A DNA stretch of 64,000 nucleotides from Bacilli bacterium (GTDB lineage: Bacteria; Bacillota_I; Bacilli_A; RF39; UBA660). The stretch covers positions 58,643-122,642 of the forward strand of contig JAFXYF010000001.1 in NCBI GenBank assembly GCA_017541885.1, read 5' to 3'. The notes under the pieces were generated by a model. It did no database searches, was not told the DNA's origin, and worked only from the letters and a program-made list of their open reading frames with translations. This document shows positions 1 to 7,808 of the stretch, piece by piece; position 1 is the stretch's first letter; every line of letters begins with the position of its first letter. The position numbers and the translations under genes were made by a program.

Positions 1-302
1 TCTCTATCATTCTTATAGATTGGAATAATACACTTTATTTTATTTTCTTTAAATACTTTAATATCTTTAATTATCTTTTTTCTTTTGTTTACTTTATTAT
101 CTATTTCAAAAGAATATTCTTCTTTACCTTTAGTAACAATAAAACTATAAGTATGAATCTTTTCTCTTATATCAAATATTTCTTTAACAGAGAAACCATC
201 AACTTTATAAGATACTTCATGATGAATAATTGTCATTTTATAGATAATTGGAATTATTAGGGCAATTACTGCGATGATTAAATATGTTTTATACTTCTTC
301 AT
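1..302 (-). CDS. membrane-anchored hypothetical protein, 3' end outside window
   Basis: The reading frame starts at ATG 302-300 behind a GGTGATATT ribosome-binding site and stays open to the window edge, so only the first 100 residues are visible. It begins MKKYK and has one hydrophobic segment (about residues 6-22), followed by a charged, beta-rich exported part rich in Lys. I do not recognise a family. It lies just downstream of the terminator that closes the next gene, so it may have its own promoter. Confidence 0.6.
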   Translation of the reverse strand, partial: MKKYKTYLIIAVIALIIPIIYKMTIIHHEVSYKVDGFSVKEIFDIREKIHTYSFIVTKGKEEYSFEIDNKVNKRKKIIKDIKVFKENKIKCIIPIYKNDR

Positions 303-329
303 AATATCACCACTTTCATTATAGCAAAC

Positions 330-354
330 AAAAAGACTATTCTCTAGTCTTTTT
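330..354 (-). terminator. intrinsic terminator of the PH-domain gene
   Basis: Ten-base-pair stem (AAAAAGACTA / TAGTCTTTTT) with a five-base loop; the stop codon of the upstream gene lies inside it. Confidence 0.75.
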
Positions 355-793
355 CTTTATCAAGCTTTCCATATTTCTTTTTTTCTTCCATCATATAACT
401 TGTAATTTGAGTTTCTATTTCAGTAAGAGCTTTTTTATCTATATTAGTTAATGTAACTAATTCTTTAATGGTATCAATATATACTTTTCCCCAAATAACT
501 CCACTAGATATTTTTAAATCGTTATACATATCTGGTGTAATAGAATTTAAGAAATATCCAATAATAACTCTTTTTCTACCAATTAATACTCTTTTATTAG
601 TTAAGGCAACTACTGCACTACTAAAAATATTAAAAGGATTATCATTTTTTTGAGCAATAAATGCATAACGTACTTCTTCATCTGGATTTAAGTGTCTTTC
701 AACAATAGATGAATTTTGTTTTAATCTCCATCCTATTGTTGATGGATATTTTTCTTTAAATTTTAATACTCTTTTATATACTGATTCTCCCAT
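344..793 (-). CDS. bacterial PH-domain (YokE-like) protein
   Basis: 149 residues, no signal peptide or membrane segment. The centre (about residues 38-105) has the layout of YokE-type bacterial PH domains: an acidic 'DEEVRYAF' strand, then 'ALTNKRVLIGRK', then a strand 'IWGKVYIDTI'. Such domains are known from cytoplasmic or membrane-peripheral proteins of unknown function. The N- and C-terminal tails are charged and helical. It stands 17 bp downstream of the thioredoxin-like gene and ends in its own terminator, so the two are probably co-transcribed. Confidence 0.55.
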   Translation of the reverse strand: MGESVYKRVLKFKEKYPSTIGWRLKQNSSIVERHLNPDEEVRYAFIAQKNDNPFNIFSSAVVALTNKRVLIGRKRVIIGYFLNSITPDMYNDLKISSGVIWGKVYIDTIKELVTLTNIDKKALTEIETQITSYMMEEKKKYGKLDKEKD

Positions 794-809
794 TTTTATT
801 CCTCCTATA

Positions 810-1337
810 CTACTTTATATATCCATTTACTTGGAAGAAGTAAATGTAATGAGCTGTATCTGTTAGACCATCTACTTTATCAATCATTTCATTATCTCTA
901 ACAATGAATAAGAATGGTGTTCCATATCCTGCATTAAACTCTGCATCAGATTGAACGAAATTTGTTTGATCTTCTTCAGTAAAATTATCTGGATTTAAAT
1001 AATTTATTTCTAAGTTATAATCTTTTACTAATTTATGTAGAATAGGTTCTGCAATAGTACAATAATGACATGTTGGTCTAGCAAGTAAAATAACCTTTGC
1101 TTCACTTCCTGCATAATAAGATAAATATGTATTAACATCTATATCAACAAAGTCTCCCATTTGATCTTCTGTGACTTCTGCACTTTCTTTTTCAGCATTA
1201 GCTAAGATTACATCTGGATCATTTGATAATCCATCTGGACTTGTAGGTCCTGCATTTTTTGAACCTATAATAAATATTAGTACTAGTAAAATAACTACAC
1301 CAACTACTATTAACCCTATTTTTAAACCTTTATTCAT
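810..1337 (-). CDS. membrane-anchored thioredoxin-fold protein
   Basis: 175 residues. One N-terminal membrane anchor (about 6-26) places the rest outside the membrane. A thioredoxin fold follows: the redox motif C90-H-Y-C93 sits in 'RPTCHYC', and the cis-proline loop is G139-T-P141 ahead of the strand 'FLFIV'. The CHYC sequence is typical of extracytoplasmic thiol-disulfide enzymes, and several neighbours (for example the cysteine-rich wall hydrolase at 5.1 kb) could be substrates; that link is an inference. Confidence 0.75.
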   Translation of the reverse strand: MNKGLKIGLIVVGVVILLVLIFIIGSKNAGPTSPDGLSNDPDVILANAEKESAEVTEDQMGDFVDIDVNTYLSYYAGSEAKVILLARPTCHYCTIAEPILHKLVKDYNLEINYLNPDNFTEEDQTNFVQSDAEFNAGYGTPFLFIVRDNEMIDKVDGLTDTAHYIYFFQVNGYIK

Positions 1338-1390
1338 AATAACACCTTCTTTATTTCAATTATAAAAAAAATTTTTTAATCAAGCAACTA

Positions 1391-2980
1391 TTATTTTTCT
1401 ACTCTATCAATATATTCTTCATATGGAATTTGTCTGTCAATTATTTTTCCATCTTCTAATATTTCAATTACTCTATTTGCAACTGTACTATTAAGTTCAT
1501 AGTCACGAGTTGTGAATAATACTTCTCCTCCAAAGTTACATAAACCTTTGTTTAGAGATGTAATACTTTCTAGATCTAAGTGGTTTGTTGGTTCATCTAA
1601 GATTAAGAAATTAGGACTTTCTAACATAATCTTAGATAACATACATCTTGCTTTTTCTCCACCTGATAAGACATTTACTTTTTTAAAGACATCGTCTCCT
1701 GAGAATAACATTCTTCCTAAGAAACCTCTTAATACTTGTTCATCTTTAATATCGTAGAATGTACCCATCCATTCAATAATATTTTTATCACTATTAAAGT
1801 ATTCTGTATTATCTTGTGGAAGATATCCTGGAATTATAGTTTTTCCCCATTCAATAGTACCTTTATCATATTTTTCTTTACCTGAAAGAATATTAAATAA
1901 AGTAGTTTTTACCATATCATCTTTAGCAATGAAACAAATCTTATCACCTTTTAATACTGTGAATGATACTTTATCTAGTATTTTCTTACCATCTACTTCT
2001 TTAGTAAGATTCTCTACTTTTAATATTTCTTTTCCAGCTGGTTTTTCAATTTTAAAATCAATATATGGATATTTTCTACTACTAGGAACTATTTCATCTA
2101 ATTCAATCTTTTCTAGCATTTTCTTACGAGATGTTGCTTGTTTAGATTTAGATGCATTTGCAGAGAATCTTGCGATGAATGCTTGAAGTTCTTTTATTTT
2201 CTCTTCTTTCTTTTTATTAGACTCTCTCATTTGTCTTTGTAGTAATTCACTTGATTCATACCAGAAGTCATAGTTACCTATATATAATTTAATCTTTGAG
2301 TAATCTATATCACAGATATGTGTACATACTTTATTTAAGAAGTGTCTATCGTGTGAAACAATTATTACTGTATTATTAAAGTTTATTAAGAATTCTTCTA
2401 ACCAACGAATTGCTTCTAAGTCTAGAGAGTTTGTAGGCTCATCTAATAGTAGAATATCAGGATTACCAAATAAACTTTGAGCAAGTAAAACTTTAACTCT
2501 TAACTTTACTGGAATTTCTTTCATTAACATGTAATGATTTTCTTCAGGTACACCTAAATTATTTAATAATTGTGCAGCATCAGGTTCAGCATTCCATCCA
2601 TCTAATTCCATAAATTCTGCTTCAAGATTAGCTAACTTCATTCCATCTTCTTCAGAGAATTCAGTTTGCTGATACATCTTATCTTTTTCTTCCATTATTT
2701 CGTATAATTTGGAATTACCCATAATAACTACATCAATAACTCTTTTTTCATCAAATTGATAGTGATCTTGTTTCAAGAATGAAATTCTCTCACCTTTTGA
2801 TACAGTTATTTCTCCTGTAGTTGTGTCTAGTTCTCCACTTAGTAATTTTAAGAATGTAGATTTACCGGACCCATTCGCACCTATTAATCCATAACAATTT
2901 CCATTAGTAAATTTTAAATTAACATCTTCAAATAAAGTTCGTTTACCAAATTTTAAACTTACATTATTTACTTGTATCAT
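1391..2980 (-). CDS. ABC-F family ATPase (YbiT/YkpA-like)
   Basis: 529 residues with two ABC ATPase domains joined by a charged coiled-coil linker (about 240-300), no membrane segments: an ABC-F protein, a family that acts on ribosomes. Domain 1 is intact at Walker A (G34-ANGSGKS-T42), Walker B (D180-E181) and H-switch (H210), but its signature is the degenerate 'IPVKLR' where YbiT-type proteins also deviate. Domain 2 keeps LSGGEKA (438-444) and Walker B (D462-E463), yet its P-loop reads IAKDDMVKTT with no glycines, and the H-switch SHD is replaced by TTRD (490-493). Domain 2 is therefore probably impaired in hydrolysis. Start ATG at 2980 follows a GAGGTGATATT site. Confidence 0.88.
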   Translation of the reverse strand: MIQVNNVSLKFGKRTLFEDVNLKFTNGNCYGLIGANGSGKSTFLKLLSGELDTTTGEITVSKGERISFLKQDHYQFDEKRVIDVVIMGNSKLYEIMEEKDKMYQQTEFSEEDGMKLANLEAEFMELDGWNAEPDAAQLLNNLGVPEENHYMLMKEIPVKLRVKVLLAQSLFGNPDILLLDEPTNSLDLEAIRWLEEFLINFNNTVIIVSHDRHFLNKVCTHICDIDYSKIKLYIGNYDFWYESSELLQRQMRESNKKKEEKIKELQAFIARFSANASKSKQATSRKKMLEKIELDEIVPSSRKYPYIDFKIEKPAGKEILKVENLTKEVDGKKILDKVSFTVLKGDKICFIAKDDMVKTTLFNILSGKEKYDKGTIEWGKTIIPGYLPQDNTEYFNSDKNIIEWMGTFYDIKDEQVLRGFLGRMLFSGDDVFKKVNVLSGGEKARCMLSKIMLESPNFLILDEPTNHLDLESITSLNKGLCNFGGEVLFTTRDYELNSTVANRVIEILEDGKIIDRQIPYEEYIDRVEK

Positions 2981-2999
2981 AATATCACCTCAACCTTTC

Positions 3000-3016
3000 T
3001 TTCGGTTCGTCCGAAA
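3000..3016 (-). promoter_or_regulatory. leader hairpin upstream of the ABC-F gene
   Basis: Six-base-pair stem TTTCGG/CCGAAA with a five-base loop, 20 nt upstream of the ABC-F start codon and without a T-tract. It could be an attenuator or translation-control hairpin, as seen in leaders of other ABC-F genes, or be fortuitous. Confidence 0.25.
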
Positions 3017-3055
3017 CTTCTTATATTTTACAATATAAAGAAAAAAAAGACAAGT

Positions 3056-3727
3056 TTAACTCATCTTCTTTACTAGTTCTTTAATGTTTTCTTTGTCTTT
3101 CATTAATTCATTTAAATAACTACTGCTAGGTTGATCTAAATCTCTCATACTTAGTAGTTTTTTCATTACGTTAATTGTTTTTTGTGGATAATGAGATTTT
3201 CTTAAATCTGATGCGATTAATTCTATTAATAGTAAGTGAATTTGGTAAGCATTTAATCTTTTTAAATCTTCACTTTTTTCTAATTCTAGGATGCTGTATC
3301 CTGCTGGATTTACTAAATATAATTCTCCATTATAAAGAACATATCCTGGATTTGCACCATTTAATAATACTTTCTTTTGACTTATTTTATCTACATCTTT
3401 TTCTAAGGCAATTACTGAGCCAATTAACTCATCTTTTGGAGCAGTAATCATTCTTTGACCTGATCCTTTTTGAGGAACTAATTTCATAGAATAACCTTTG
3501 AACGCATTATTATAAAATAATAGTTTTTTTGGTAATAGTATTCTTTCTGTATGTATATTAGTTAAATACTCAGCAGTTTCTTGATCGATTGGTTCTTCAC
3601 CATCTTTAAAGATTCTTAAAGCTGTATTTTTATAACGATATACATCTCCTGCTTTTTCTTTAGGAACAAAAGATAATTTTCTAATACCTGATAAATCTAC
3701 ATCTTTTCCATCTATACGATATCCCAT
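3056..3727 (-). CDS. hypothetical protein with a kinase-like N-lobe
   Basis: 223 residues, soluble. The first half resembles the N-lobe of a protein-kinase fold: 'DVYRYKNTALRIFK' (strand, then Lys strand), then helix and 'FKGYSMKLVP' where a kinase hinge would lie. A degenerate C-lobe follows: 'LLNGANPGYVLYNGELYLVNPAGY' echoes the N...D loop of kinases without a clear HRD or DFG motif. I treat it as an uncharacterised kinase-like protein, catalytic activity doubtful. It sits between ABC-F and oapA on the same strand. Confidence 0.45.
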   Translation of the reverse strand: MGYRIDGKDVDLSGIRKLSFVPKEKAGDVYRYKNTALRIFKDGEEPIDQETAEYLTNIHTERILLPKKLLFYNNAFKGYSMKLVPQKGSGQRMITAPKDELIGSVIALEKDVDKISQKKVLLNGANPGYVLYNGELYLVNPAGYSILELEKSEDLKRLNAYQIHLLLIELIASDLRKSHYPQKTINVMKKLLSMRDLDQPSSSYLNELMKDKENIKELVKKMS

Positions 3728-3770
3728 ATTCCAACGACTCCCTCTGTTGGTTATATATTATAACACAAAA

Positions 3771-4364
3771 TTACTTTCTGTAAAATGTTGAGACAAATTT
3801 TGCAAATTCGTATAAAATAATTGAACTTTTATTAATTGCAAAACTTTTACCTATTGCTTTACCACCTATTGTAAGAGAAGCAATACATGCTGATACTACT
3901 AGTGTTGTTAATATTGCATTAAAGTGACATGTATTAATTAAGATTAAAGCTATTGTTGTTCCTGCAGCACCAGATACAATACCACAAACATCTCCTACTA
4001 CATCACAACAAAAGCTTGATACTTTATCGGCATTCTTTTTAAATTTAACTGCTACACTAGCACCTTTTACTTTTCTAGAACTCATTGAATGGAATACTGC
4101 TTCATCAGCTGTTGTAACAGATACACCAATAATATCAAATAAGATACCTAATAAAATGAATAACAAAGTAATAATAATACCTACTGCTAAAGGTAATTTT
4201 GGAATTGTCATTTCTGAAATAAATGATAGTCCTAATGATATAAAGAATGAAACTATTAAAATTATAATAATCCATTTTATATCTACTTTCTCTTTCTTAA
4301 TCTTTTCTTTTTTCTTTGTTACTTCAATTAAATTTTCTAATTCTGAATTTTTCTTTTTAAACAT
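3771..4364 (-). CDS. oapA: OapA, OLE-RNA-associated membrane protein
   Basis: 197 residues from ATG 4364 (an upstream in-frame GTG at 4373 lies inside the AGGTGAG ribosome-binding site, so I reject it). Four predicted membrane segments (about 30-50, 59-82, 124-144, 149-169) separated by a charged cytoplasmic stretch. The diagnostic part runs 'FDIIGVSVTTADEAVFHSM', 'SRKVKGA', 'KNADKVSSF', 'DVVGDVCGIVSGAAG', which I recognise from OapA proteins; the segment also resembles DUF21/CNNM magnesium transporters. In known genomes oapA lies directly downstream of the OLE RNA gene, and here it follows an ORF-free ~630-nt RNA unit in the same orientation. OapA binds OLE RNA and holds it at the membrane. 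Confidence 0.8.
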   Translation of the reverse strand: MFKKKNSELENLIEVTKKKEKIKKEKVDIKWIIIILIVSFFISLGLSFISEMTIPKLPLAVGIIITLLFILLGILFDIIGVSVTTADEAVFHSMSSRKVKGASVAVKFKKNADKVSSFCCDVVGDVCGIVSGAAGTTIALILINTCHFNAILTTLVVSACIASLTIGGKAIGKSFAINKSSIILYEFAKFVSTFYRK

Positions 4365-4381
4365 AAAACTCACCTGTCCTC

Positions 4382-4390
4382 ATTATATCA
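4382..4390 (-). promoter_or_regulatory. extended -10 promoter for oapA
   Basis: TGATATAAT (TGn plus perfect -10) abuts the T-tract of the OLE terminator. It would start transcription about 11 nt before the oapA start codon, just ahead of the AGGTGAG site. No good -35 is visible. This would let oapA be expressed although the RNA upstream is terminated. Confidence 0.45.
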
Positions 4391-4415
4391 AAAAAAAAGT
4401 AGTTTAACCTACTTT
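4390..4415 (-). terminator. intrinsic terminator of the OLE RNA
   Basis: Stem AAAGTAG/CTACTTT with a six-base loop followed by nine T on the minus strand. Confidence 0.85.
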
Positions 4416-5022
4416 AATTTTTATTAATTGTTTGGCTTTCACAACAGTAAACTTTGAGCCTTAGGTCAAGTAGGATTTCCCTGATTCTTACACATTCGTT
4501 ACCAAATATGCGGTTCCCCTTTAATAGAATCAATATGACGTCACCGAACCATACGACTTGATTACCACTTAGTGCCCACTGCAATCCTGTATGTGAAATG
4601 CACTCTAGGAGATTTCCTCTCCAACACTTTATTATTAATCCTTTTTTGCAAGAATAATTTCAAAACGCAATAATTATAAATAAGTGGCCGCTTAATTATA
4701 ATGTGTTCGTTCATCCCAATATTCCCACTCAAGACAGGCTACACTGCACATAGCTTTCGCCACAATACAGGTTCTATCCTGATTCGTAATAAATCATCAG
4801 TTGTTGTCCGTATAGATTTACCACAAGATCAGGTCTCCACGAATAGTGGGTCGTGATTCGTATGCCATTACGAGTCGCCCAAAATTCTACATCTCCAGCA
4901 TCCACCCCAAACTGGGCGTAAGAAGCAGACACCAAAGGTTTCACAGATATGCCCTTTAACGACTTTTTAAATTCGTCTTCCTAATAAAGTAATTGACTAG
5001 AATAATGTGCCATCAATTACGA
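4390..5022 (-). ncRNA. ole: OLE RNA (ornate, large, extremophilic)
   Basis: About 630 nt without any ORF, visibly richer in G+C than its surroundings, between a perfect consensus promoter (5028-5056) and a terminator (4390-4415). Several helices can be read by eye: CGCCCA/TGGGCG closes a 31-nt domain (4878-4920), a GAAA-tetraloop hairpin GTGGC-GAAA-GCTAT lies near 4756-4769, and CACG/CGTG pairs near 4838-4855. Length, Bacillota background and immediate position upstream of a four-TM OapA homologue all match OLE RNA genes. It is not tmRNA (no tRNA-like ends, no tag ORF) or RNase P RNA (universal segments absent). I identify it from context and architecture; covariance-model confirmation is needed. 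Another large structured RNA remains possible. Confidence 0.75.
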
Positions 5023-5027
5023 ATGTA

Positions 5028-5056
5028 ATTATATCATATTTCAAAAAAAATGTCAA
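5028..5056 (-). promoter_or_regulatory. consensus sigma-A promoter of the OLE RNA
   Basis: TTGACA (5051-5056), 17-bp spacer with an eight-T run, TATAAT (5028-5033): a perfect housekeeping promoter, indicating strong expression. The likely first nucleotide is near 5020-5024. Confidence 0.9.
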
Positions 5057-5105
5057 ATGTGTAAACCTACTAGTATTATATTATTGGATGTATTTTTTAT
5101 GATAA

Positions 5106-5130
5106 TAAAAAACTACCTATTGGTAGTTTT
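5106..5130 (-). terminator. intrinsic terminator of the wall hydrolase gene
   Basis: Stem AAAACTACC/GGTAGTTTT, four-base loop, T-rich tail; overlaps the stop codon. Confidence 0.8.
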
Positions 5131-5815
5131 AATTATTTCTTATTTTATTAACAAACCAAGTTATATGGCCTGCCCATTCATTTCCTTCGCAGTACTTTGG
5201 TCCTATTTTTTCTGGAGTATTTAATCCTAATGCAAAATAGTTTCTTGATAAATTATCTATCATTCCAACAAGTCCTGCATCTACTGTATCAAACTTTTTA
5301 AATGCTCCACCATTACAACTAGGTTTTCCTTTTTGTCCACCAAAGTTATTACAATATCTAGCTAAATTTGAACAACCATTAGAACCAGTACATCCTGACT
5401 CTTGTGCAATTATAGCAACAACAATATATGGATCTACACCTTTATTTAAAGATTCAGTTGCAATTAATGCTCCTTTTCCTGCTACAATATCATTTCCTAA
5501 ATGTCTATTTAGGCGAGCAGCAAGTTCATCTAATGTTTGTCCCTCAAACACTTCAACTCTCGGAGGTACAATTATAGAAGCTGGTGCTGTTTCCATTTCT
5601 ACTTCTTTTAATAATAGATTAGGAGTATCCTTTTTATTCTCTACATCTTTTACTATCATATTAGTACTAGCGGCCATGTTCTTAATATCAAAACCTGTAG
5701 TAGATTTTTTCTTTTGAACAGTATGAGCACTATCATTTTGAATTACTAGACCAATACAAACCATTAGTATTCCTACTAATGAAGTAAGATAATAAATAAC
5801 TCTCATCTTTCTCAT
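5129..5815 (-). CDS. anchored glucosaminidase/lysozyme-like wall hydrolase
   Basis: 228 residues. N-terminal membrane anchor (about 6-24), a linker (35-95) that resembles the linker of the 3D-domain protein at 7.0-7.6 kb, then a lysozyme-superfamily domain. The likely acid is the Glu in 'AIIAQESG', followed by Cys-rich 'CTGSNGCSNLARYCNNFGG' and 'DTVDAGLVGMIDNLSRNYF', a pattern of glucosaminidase (GH73-like) and lytic transglycosylase domains acting on peptidoglycan. Six or so cysteines may form disulfides, fitting the extracytoplasmic thioredoxin nearby. Expressed alone: own promoter and terminator. Confidence 0.65.
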   Translation of the reverse strand: MRKMRVIYYLTSLVGILMVCIGLVIQNDSAHTVQKKKSTTGFDIKNMAASTNMIVKDVENKKDTPNLLLKEVEMETAPASIIVPPRVEVFEGQTLDELAARLNRHLGNDIVAGKGALIATESLNKGVDPYIVVAIIAQESGCTGSNGCSNLARYCNNFGGQKGKPSCNGGAFKKFDTVDAGLVGMIDNLSRNYFALGLNTPEKIGPKYCEGNEWAGHITWFVNKIRNN

Positions 5816-5848
5816 ATAAAACCCTCATCTAACCTTTAATTAAGATTT

Positions 5849-5877
5849 ATTCTACTCTAAGAAAAATGCTTTGTCAA
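5849..5877 (-). promoter_or_regulatory. promoter of the wall hydrolase gene
   Basis: TTGACA (5872-5877), 17-bp spacer, TAGAAT (5849-5854). Confidence 0.85.
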
Positions 5878-5898
5878 TTAGATTAATTATATGTATTT

Positions 5899-6927
5899 TT
5901 AAGACCGATCACAACCGGCAAAACCATTTGCTCGAACATAACATGCATTTGTACGTCTTTGGTTTCTTTCTTCAACAAATCCATTTTTATTAACTTCAAT
6001 TATTGTCAATGAAACAGGAACTGTACATTGTATTTTATATTCATCTTCTTCACAATCACTAATATCAAGATTACTTAATAATATTTCTTTATTAGTATTA
6101 TAGTAAGGACTTTCCGTATACTCCATTGTACTTTCATTAAATGAAGAACCTAATCCTCTTAAATAATATCTTTGACCATTAAGATATACTGCTAAATATA
6201 TTTCCTTAACAATATCATCATTTGTTACATATTTAAAATGTCCAGGATCATATCCTCCATAATAATCAAGCAATTCTGCATATGAATCATAAATATAATG
6301 ATTATGTTCTGATAAACTATATCCATAAGCCGCACCTTCTGCAGAGTAATATATTTTATCAACTGATACAGCACTATCATCTGCTTGAACATATTCTACT
6401 CCAAACGATAAAGTTAGAGATTGAGCAGTGCTAGGTAGGTCACTTGCAGATATATTTTTCTTGAATTCTACTCTTATTTTATATGTTTCAAGTGACTCAG
6501 CGGCAAGTATATGATTATCTAATATATCAATACCATTTTCATATGTAACCGTATAATCTAAATATGCTGGTAAAGTTGTTATTTCGGTTCCATTTAATTT
6601 CTTTGAAACTGAATTTATCATTGCATCAATAGTACCATCGTTTCTTGCTTCTATTGTAAATTCATAGAAGTCTCCAGGCTTCTTTAAATTAACATGGAAT
6701 TCTACTTCAGTATCACTTGTTATTGTTGGTGCTTCTATTTCTTGGGCACCTGATACAGAACCTGTAGTCACTTGTACATTATCAAAATAAACATCCCAAC
6801 TGTTTCTATCAATATCTGTAATACCATTTATTGATAGAGTTGTAGTTAAATAGGCATAACCAAAAGCTGATGAGGCAATTATAATTGCAATTACTACTAG
6901 CCATATATGTTTTTTGTTTTTCTTCAT
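5899..6927 (-). CDS. secreted TasA/camelysin-like surface protein
   Basis: 342 residues. Basic start then a hydrophobic stretch (about 9-27) ending 'AFGYAYLTTTLSI', the type of leader processed by SipW signal peptidases. The next 150 residues ('WDVYFDNVQVTTGSV', 'KKPGDFYEFTIEARNDGTIDA') form a beta-sandwich of the kind seen in SipW-dependent TasA/camelysin proteins. The C-terminal 130 residues, Tyr-rich and ending with a Cys pair, are not recognised. A SipW-like peptidase is encoded at 27.3 kb. Function unknown; a surface or fibre-forming role is an inference. Confidence 0.55.
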   Translation of the reverse strand: MKKNKKHIWLVVIAIIIASSAFGYAYLTTTLSINGITDIDRNSWDVYFDNVQVTTGSVSGAQEIEAPTITSDTEVEFHVNLKKPGDFYEFTIEARNDGTIDAMINSVSKKLNGTEITTLPAYLDYTVTYENGIDILDNHILAAESLETYKIRVEFKKNISASDLPSTAQSLTLSFGVEYVQADDSAVSVDKIYYSAEGAAYGYSLSEHNHYIYDSYAELLDYYGGYDPGHFKYVTNDDIVKEIYLAVYLNGQRYYLRGLGSSFNESTMEYTESPYYNTNKEILLSNLDISDCEEDEYKIQCTVPVSLTIIEVNKNGFVEERNQRRTNACYVRANGFAGCDRS

Positions 6928-6956
6928 ATACTCACCTACTATAGATAGTATAACAT

Positions 6957-6985
6957 AAAAAAAGACTATATTTGCTATAGTCTTT
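6957..6985 (-). terminator. intrinsic terminator of the 3D-domain gene
   Basis: Stem AAAGACTATA/TATAGTCTTT, five-base loop, T7 tail on the minus strand. Confidence 0.85.
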
Positions 6986-7602
6986 TACCAGTTTACATAG
7001 ATATCGATTATTCCATGAGAACAACCTGAGTCATATACTTTAGCAGGTCCTAAAGATGTGATTAATACTGATCCTTTTGCCATAAATGATGGATTTGCAG
7101 CTACACAAATATAACCATTTCCATCACGAACTGTACCATCATCTGCTACGTGTCTTCCTGGAATATTTAAACTATATCCTGGAAGTACTCTTTGTGAATA
7201 GTATGTTTCTTTATGACCATTAAAATAAATTGCACCTTTAGCAACACTTAATCTATCACCATAATATGTGTATAATCCAGAATACTCCATATGAAGTGTT
7301 CCTGCATATAATGCTTCTGTTCTTTGAGCTATACTCATTGAATCATATATTTCAATTGGTGATCTTTTAACTGTAGATGGTGCTATCTCTAACTCAATAT
7401 CAGTTAATACTGATTTTGCATCTTCAGTTATTCTATCTTCTGTAACAAGTAAACTTGCACTTGCAGCTAACTCTTTTATATCTACGGTATCTACTTTTCT
7501 CATCTGTGTTGTTGTTTCATTGCTATTTACCATGAATCCCATGGAAAGCATAAGAACTGCAACTAACAAGATCAGGGCAGATACTTCTTTTTTCTTTTTC
7601 AT
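6985..7602 (-). CDS. anchored 3D-domain (RlpA-like fold) protein
   Basis: 205 residues from ATG 7602, which has AAGG upstream; a longer frame to 7668 would begin inside the -35 box of the promoter at 7640-7668 and is rejected. N-terminal anchor (about 6-24), linker (34-75), C-terminal domain (about 150-205) matching the 3D domain: 'GYICVAANPSFMAKGSVLI', 'AKVYDSGCSHGIIDIYV'. The two later Asp of the 3D motif are present, while the first is Asn (AANP). 3D domains are double-psi beta barrels related to lytic transglycosylases (YuiC, Rpf-associated). The linker resembles that of the 5.1 kb hydrolase. Confidence 0.7.
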   Translation of the reverse strand: MKKKKEVSALILLVAVLMLSMGFMVNSNETTTQMRKVDTVDIKELAASASLLVTEDRITEDAKSVLTDIELEIAPSTVKRSPIEIYDSMSIAQRTEALYAGTLHMEYSGLYTYYGDRLSVAKGAIYFNGHKETYYSQRVLPGYSLNIPGRHVADDGTVRDGNGYICVAANPSFMAKGSVLITSLGPAKVYDSGCSHGIIDIYVNW

Positions 7603-7639
7603 ATTATTTAACCTTCTTGTAAAAATGTATAACGAATAC

Positions 7640-7668
7640 ATTCTATCAAAAATCCATTGTTTTGTCAA
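7640..7668 (-). promoter_or_regulatory. promoter of the 3D-domain gene
   Basis: TTGACA (7663-7668), 17-bp spacer, TAGAAT (7640-7645); same box sequences as the promoter of the 5.1 kb wall hydrolase. Confidence 0.85.
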
Positions 7669-7784
7669 TTTTCACACCTTCAATCTATGTGTAGATGGAG
7701 GAAATATGAATGTTAAATAAGACCATTTGATGTTTCCACCAAATTAGATGCCTCCTAGTATAAATATACCATATTTTAATAATA

Positions 7785-7793
7785 TGCTATAAT
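7785..7793 (+). promoter_or_regulatory. extended -10 promoter of the sirtuin gene
   Basis: TGCTATAAT, an extended -10 with perfect TATAAT, ends 15 bp before the start codon; no clear -35. Confidence 0.6.
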
Positions 7794-7808
7794 AAAGTTG
7801 GTGATAGT

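Noticed and set aside
4390..5022. tmRNA or RNase P RNA for the large RNA unit
   Set aside because: No tRNA-like ends, no CCA, no tag frame, and none of the universal RNase P segments in order; length and the oapA neighbour favour OLE RNA.
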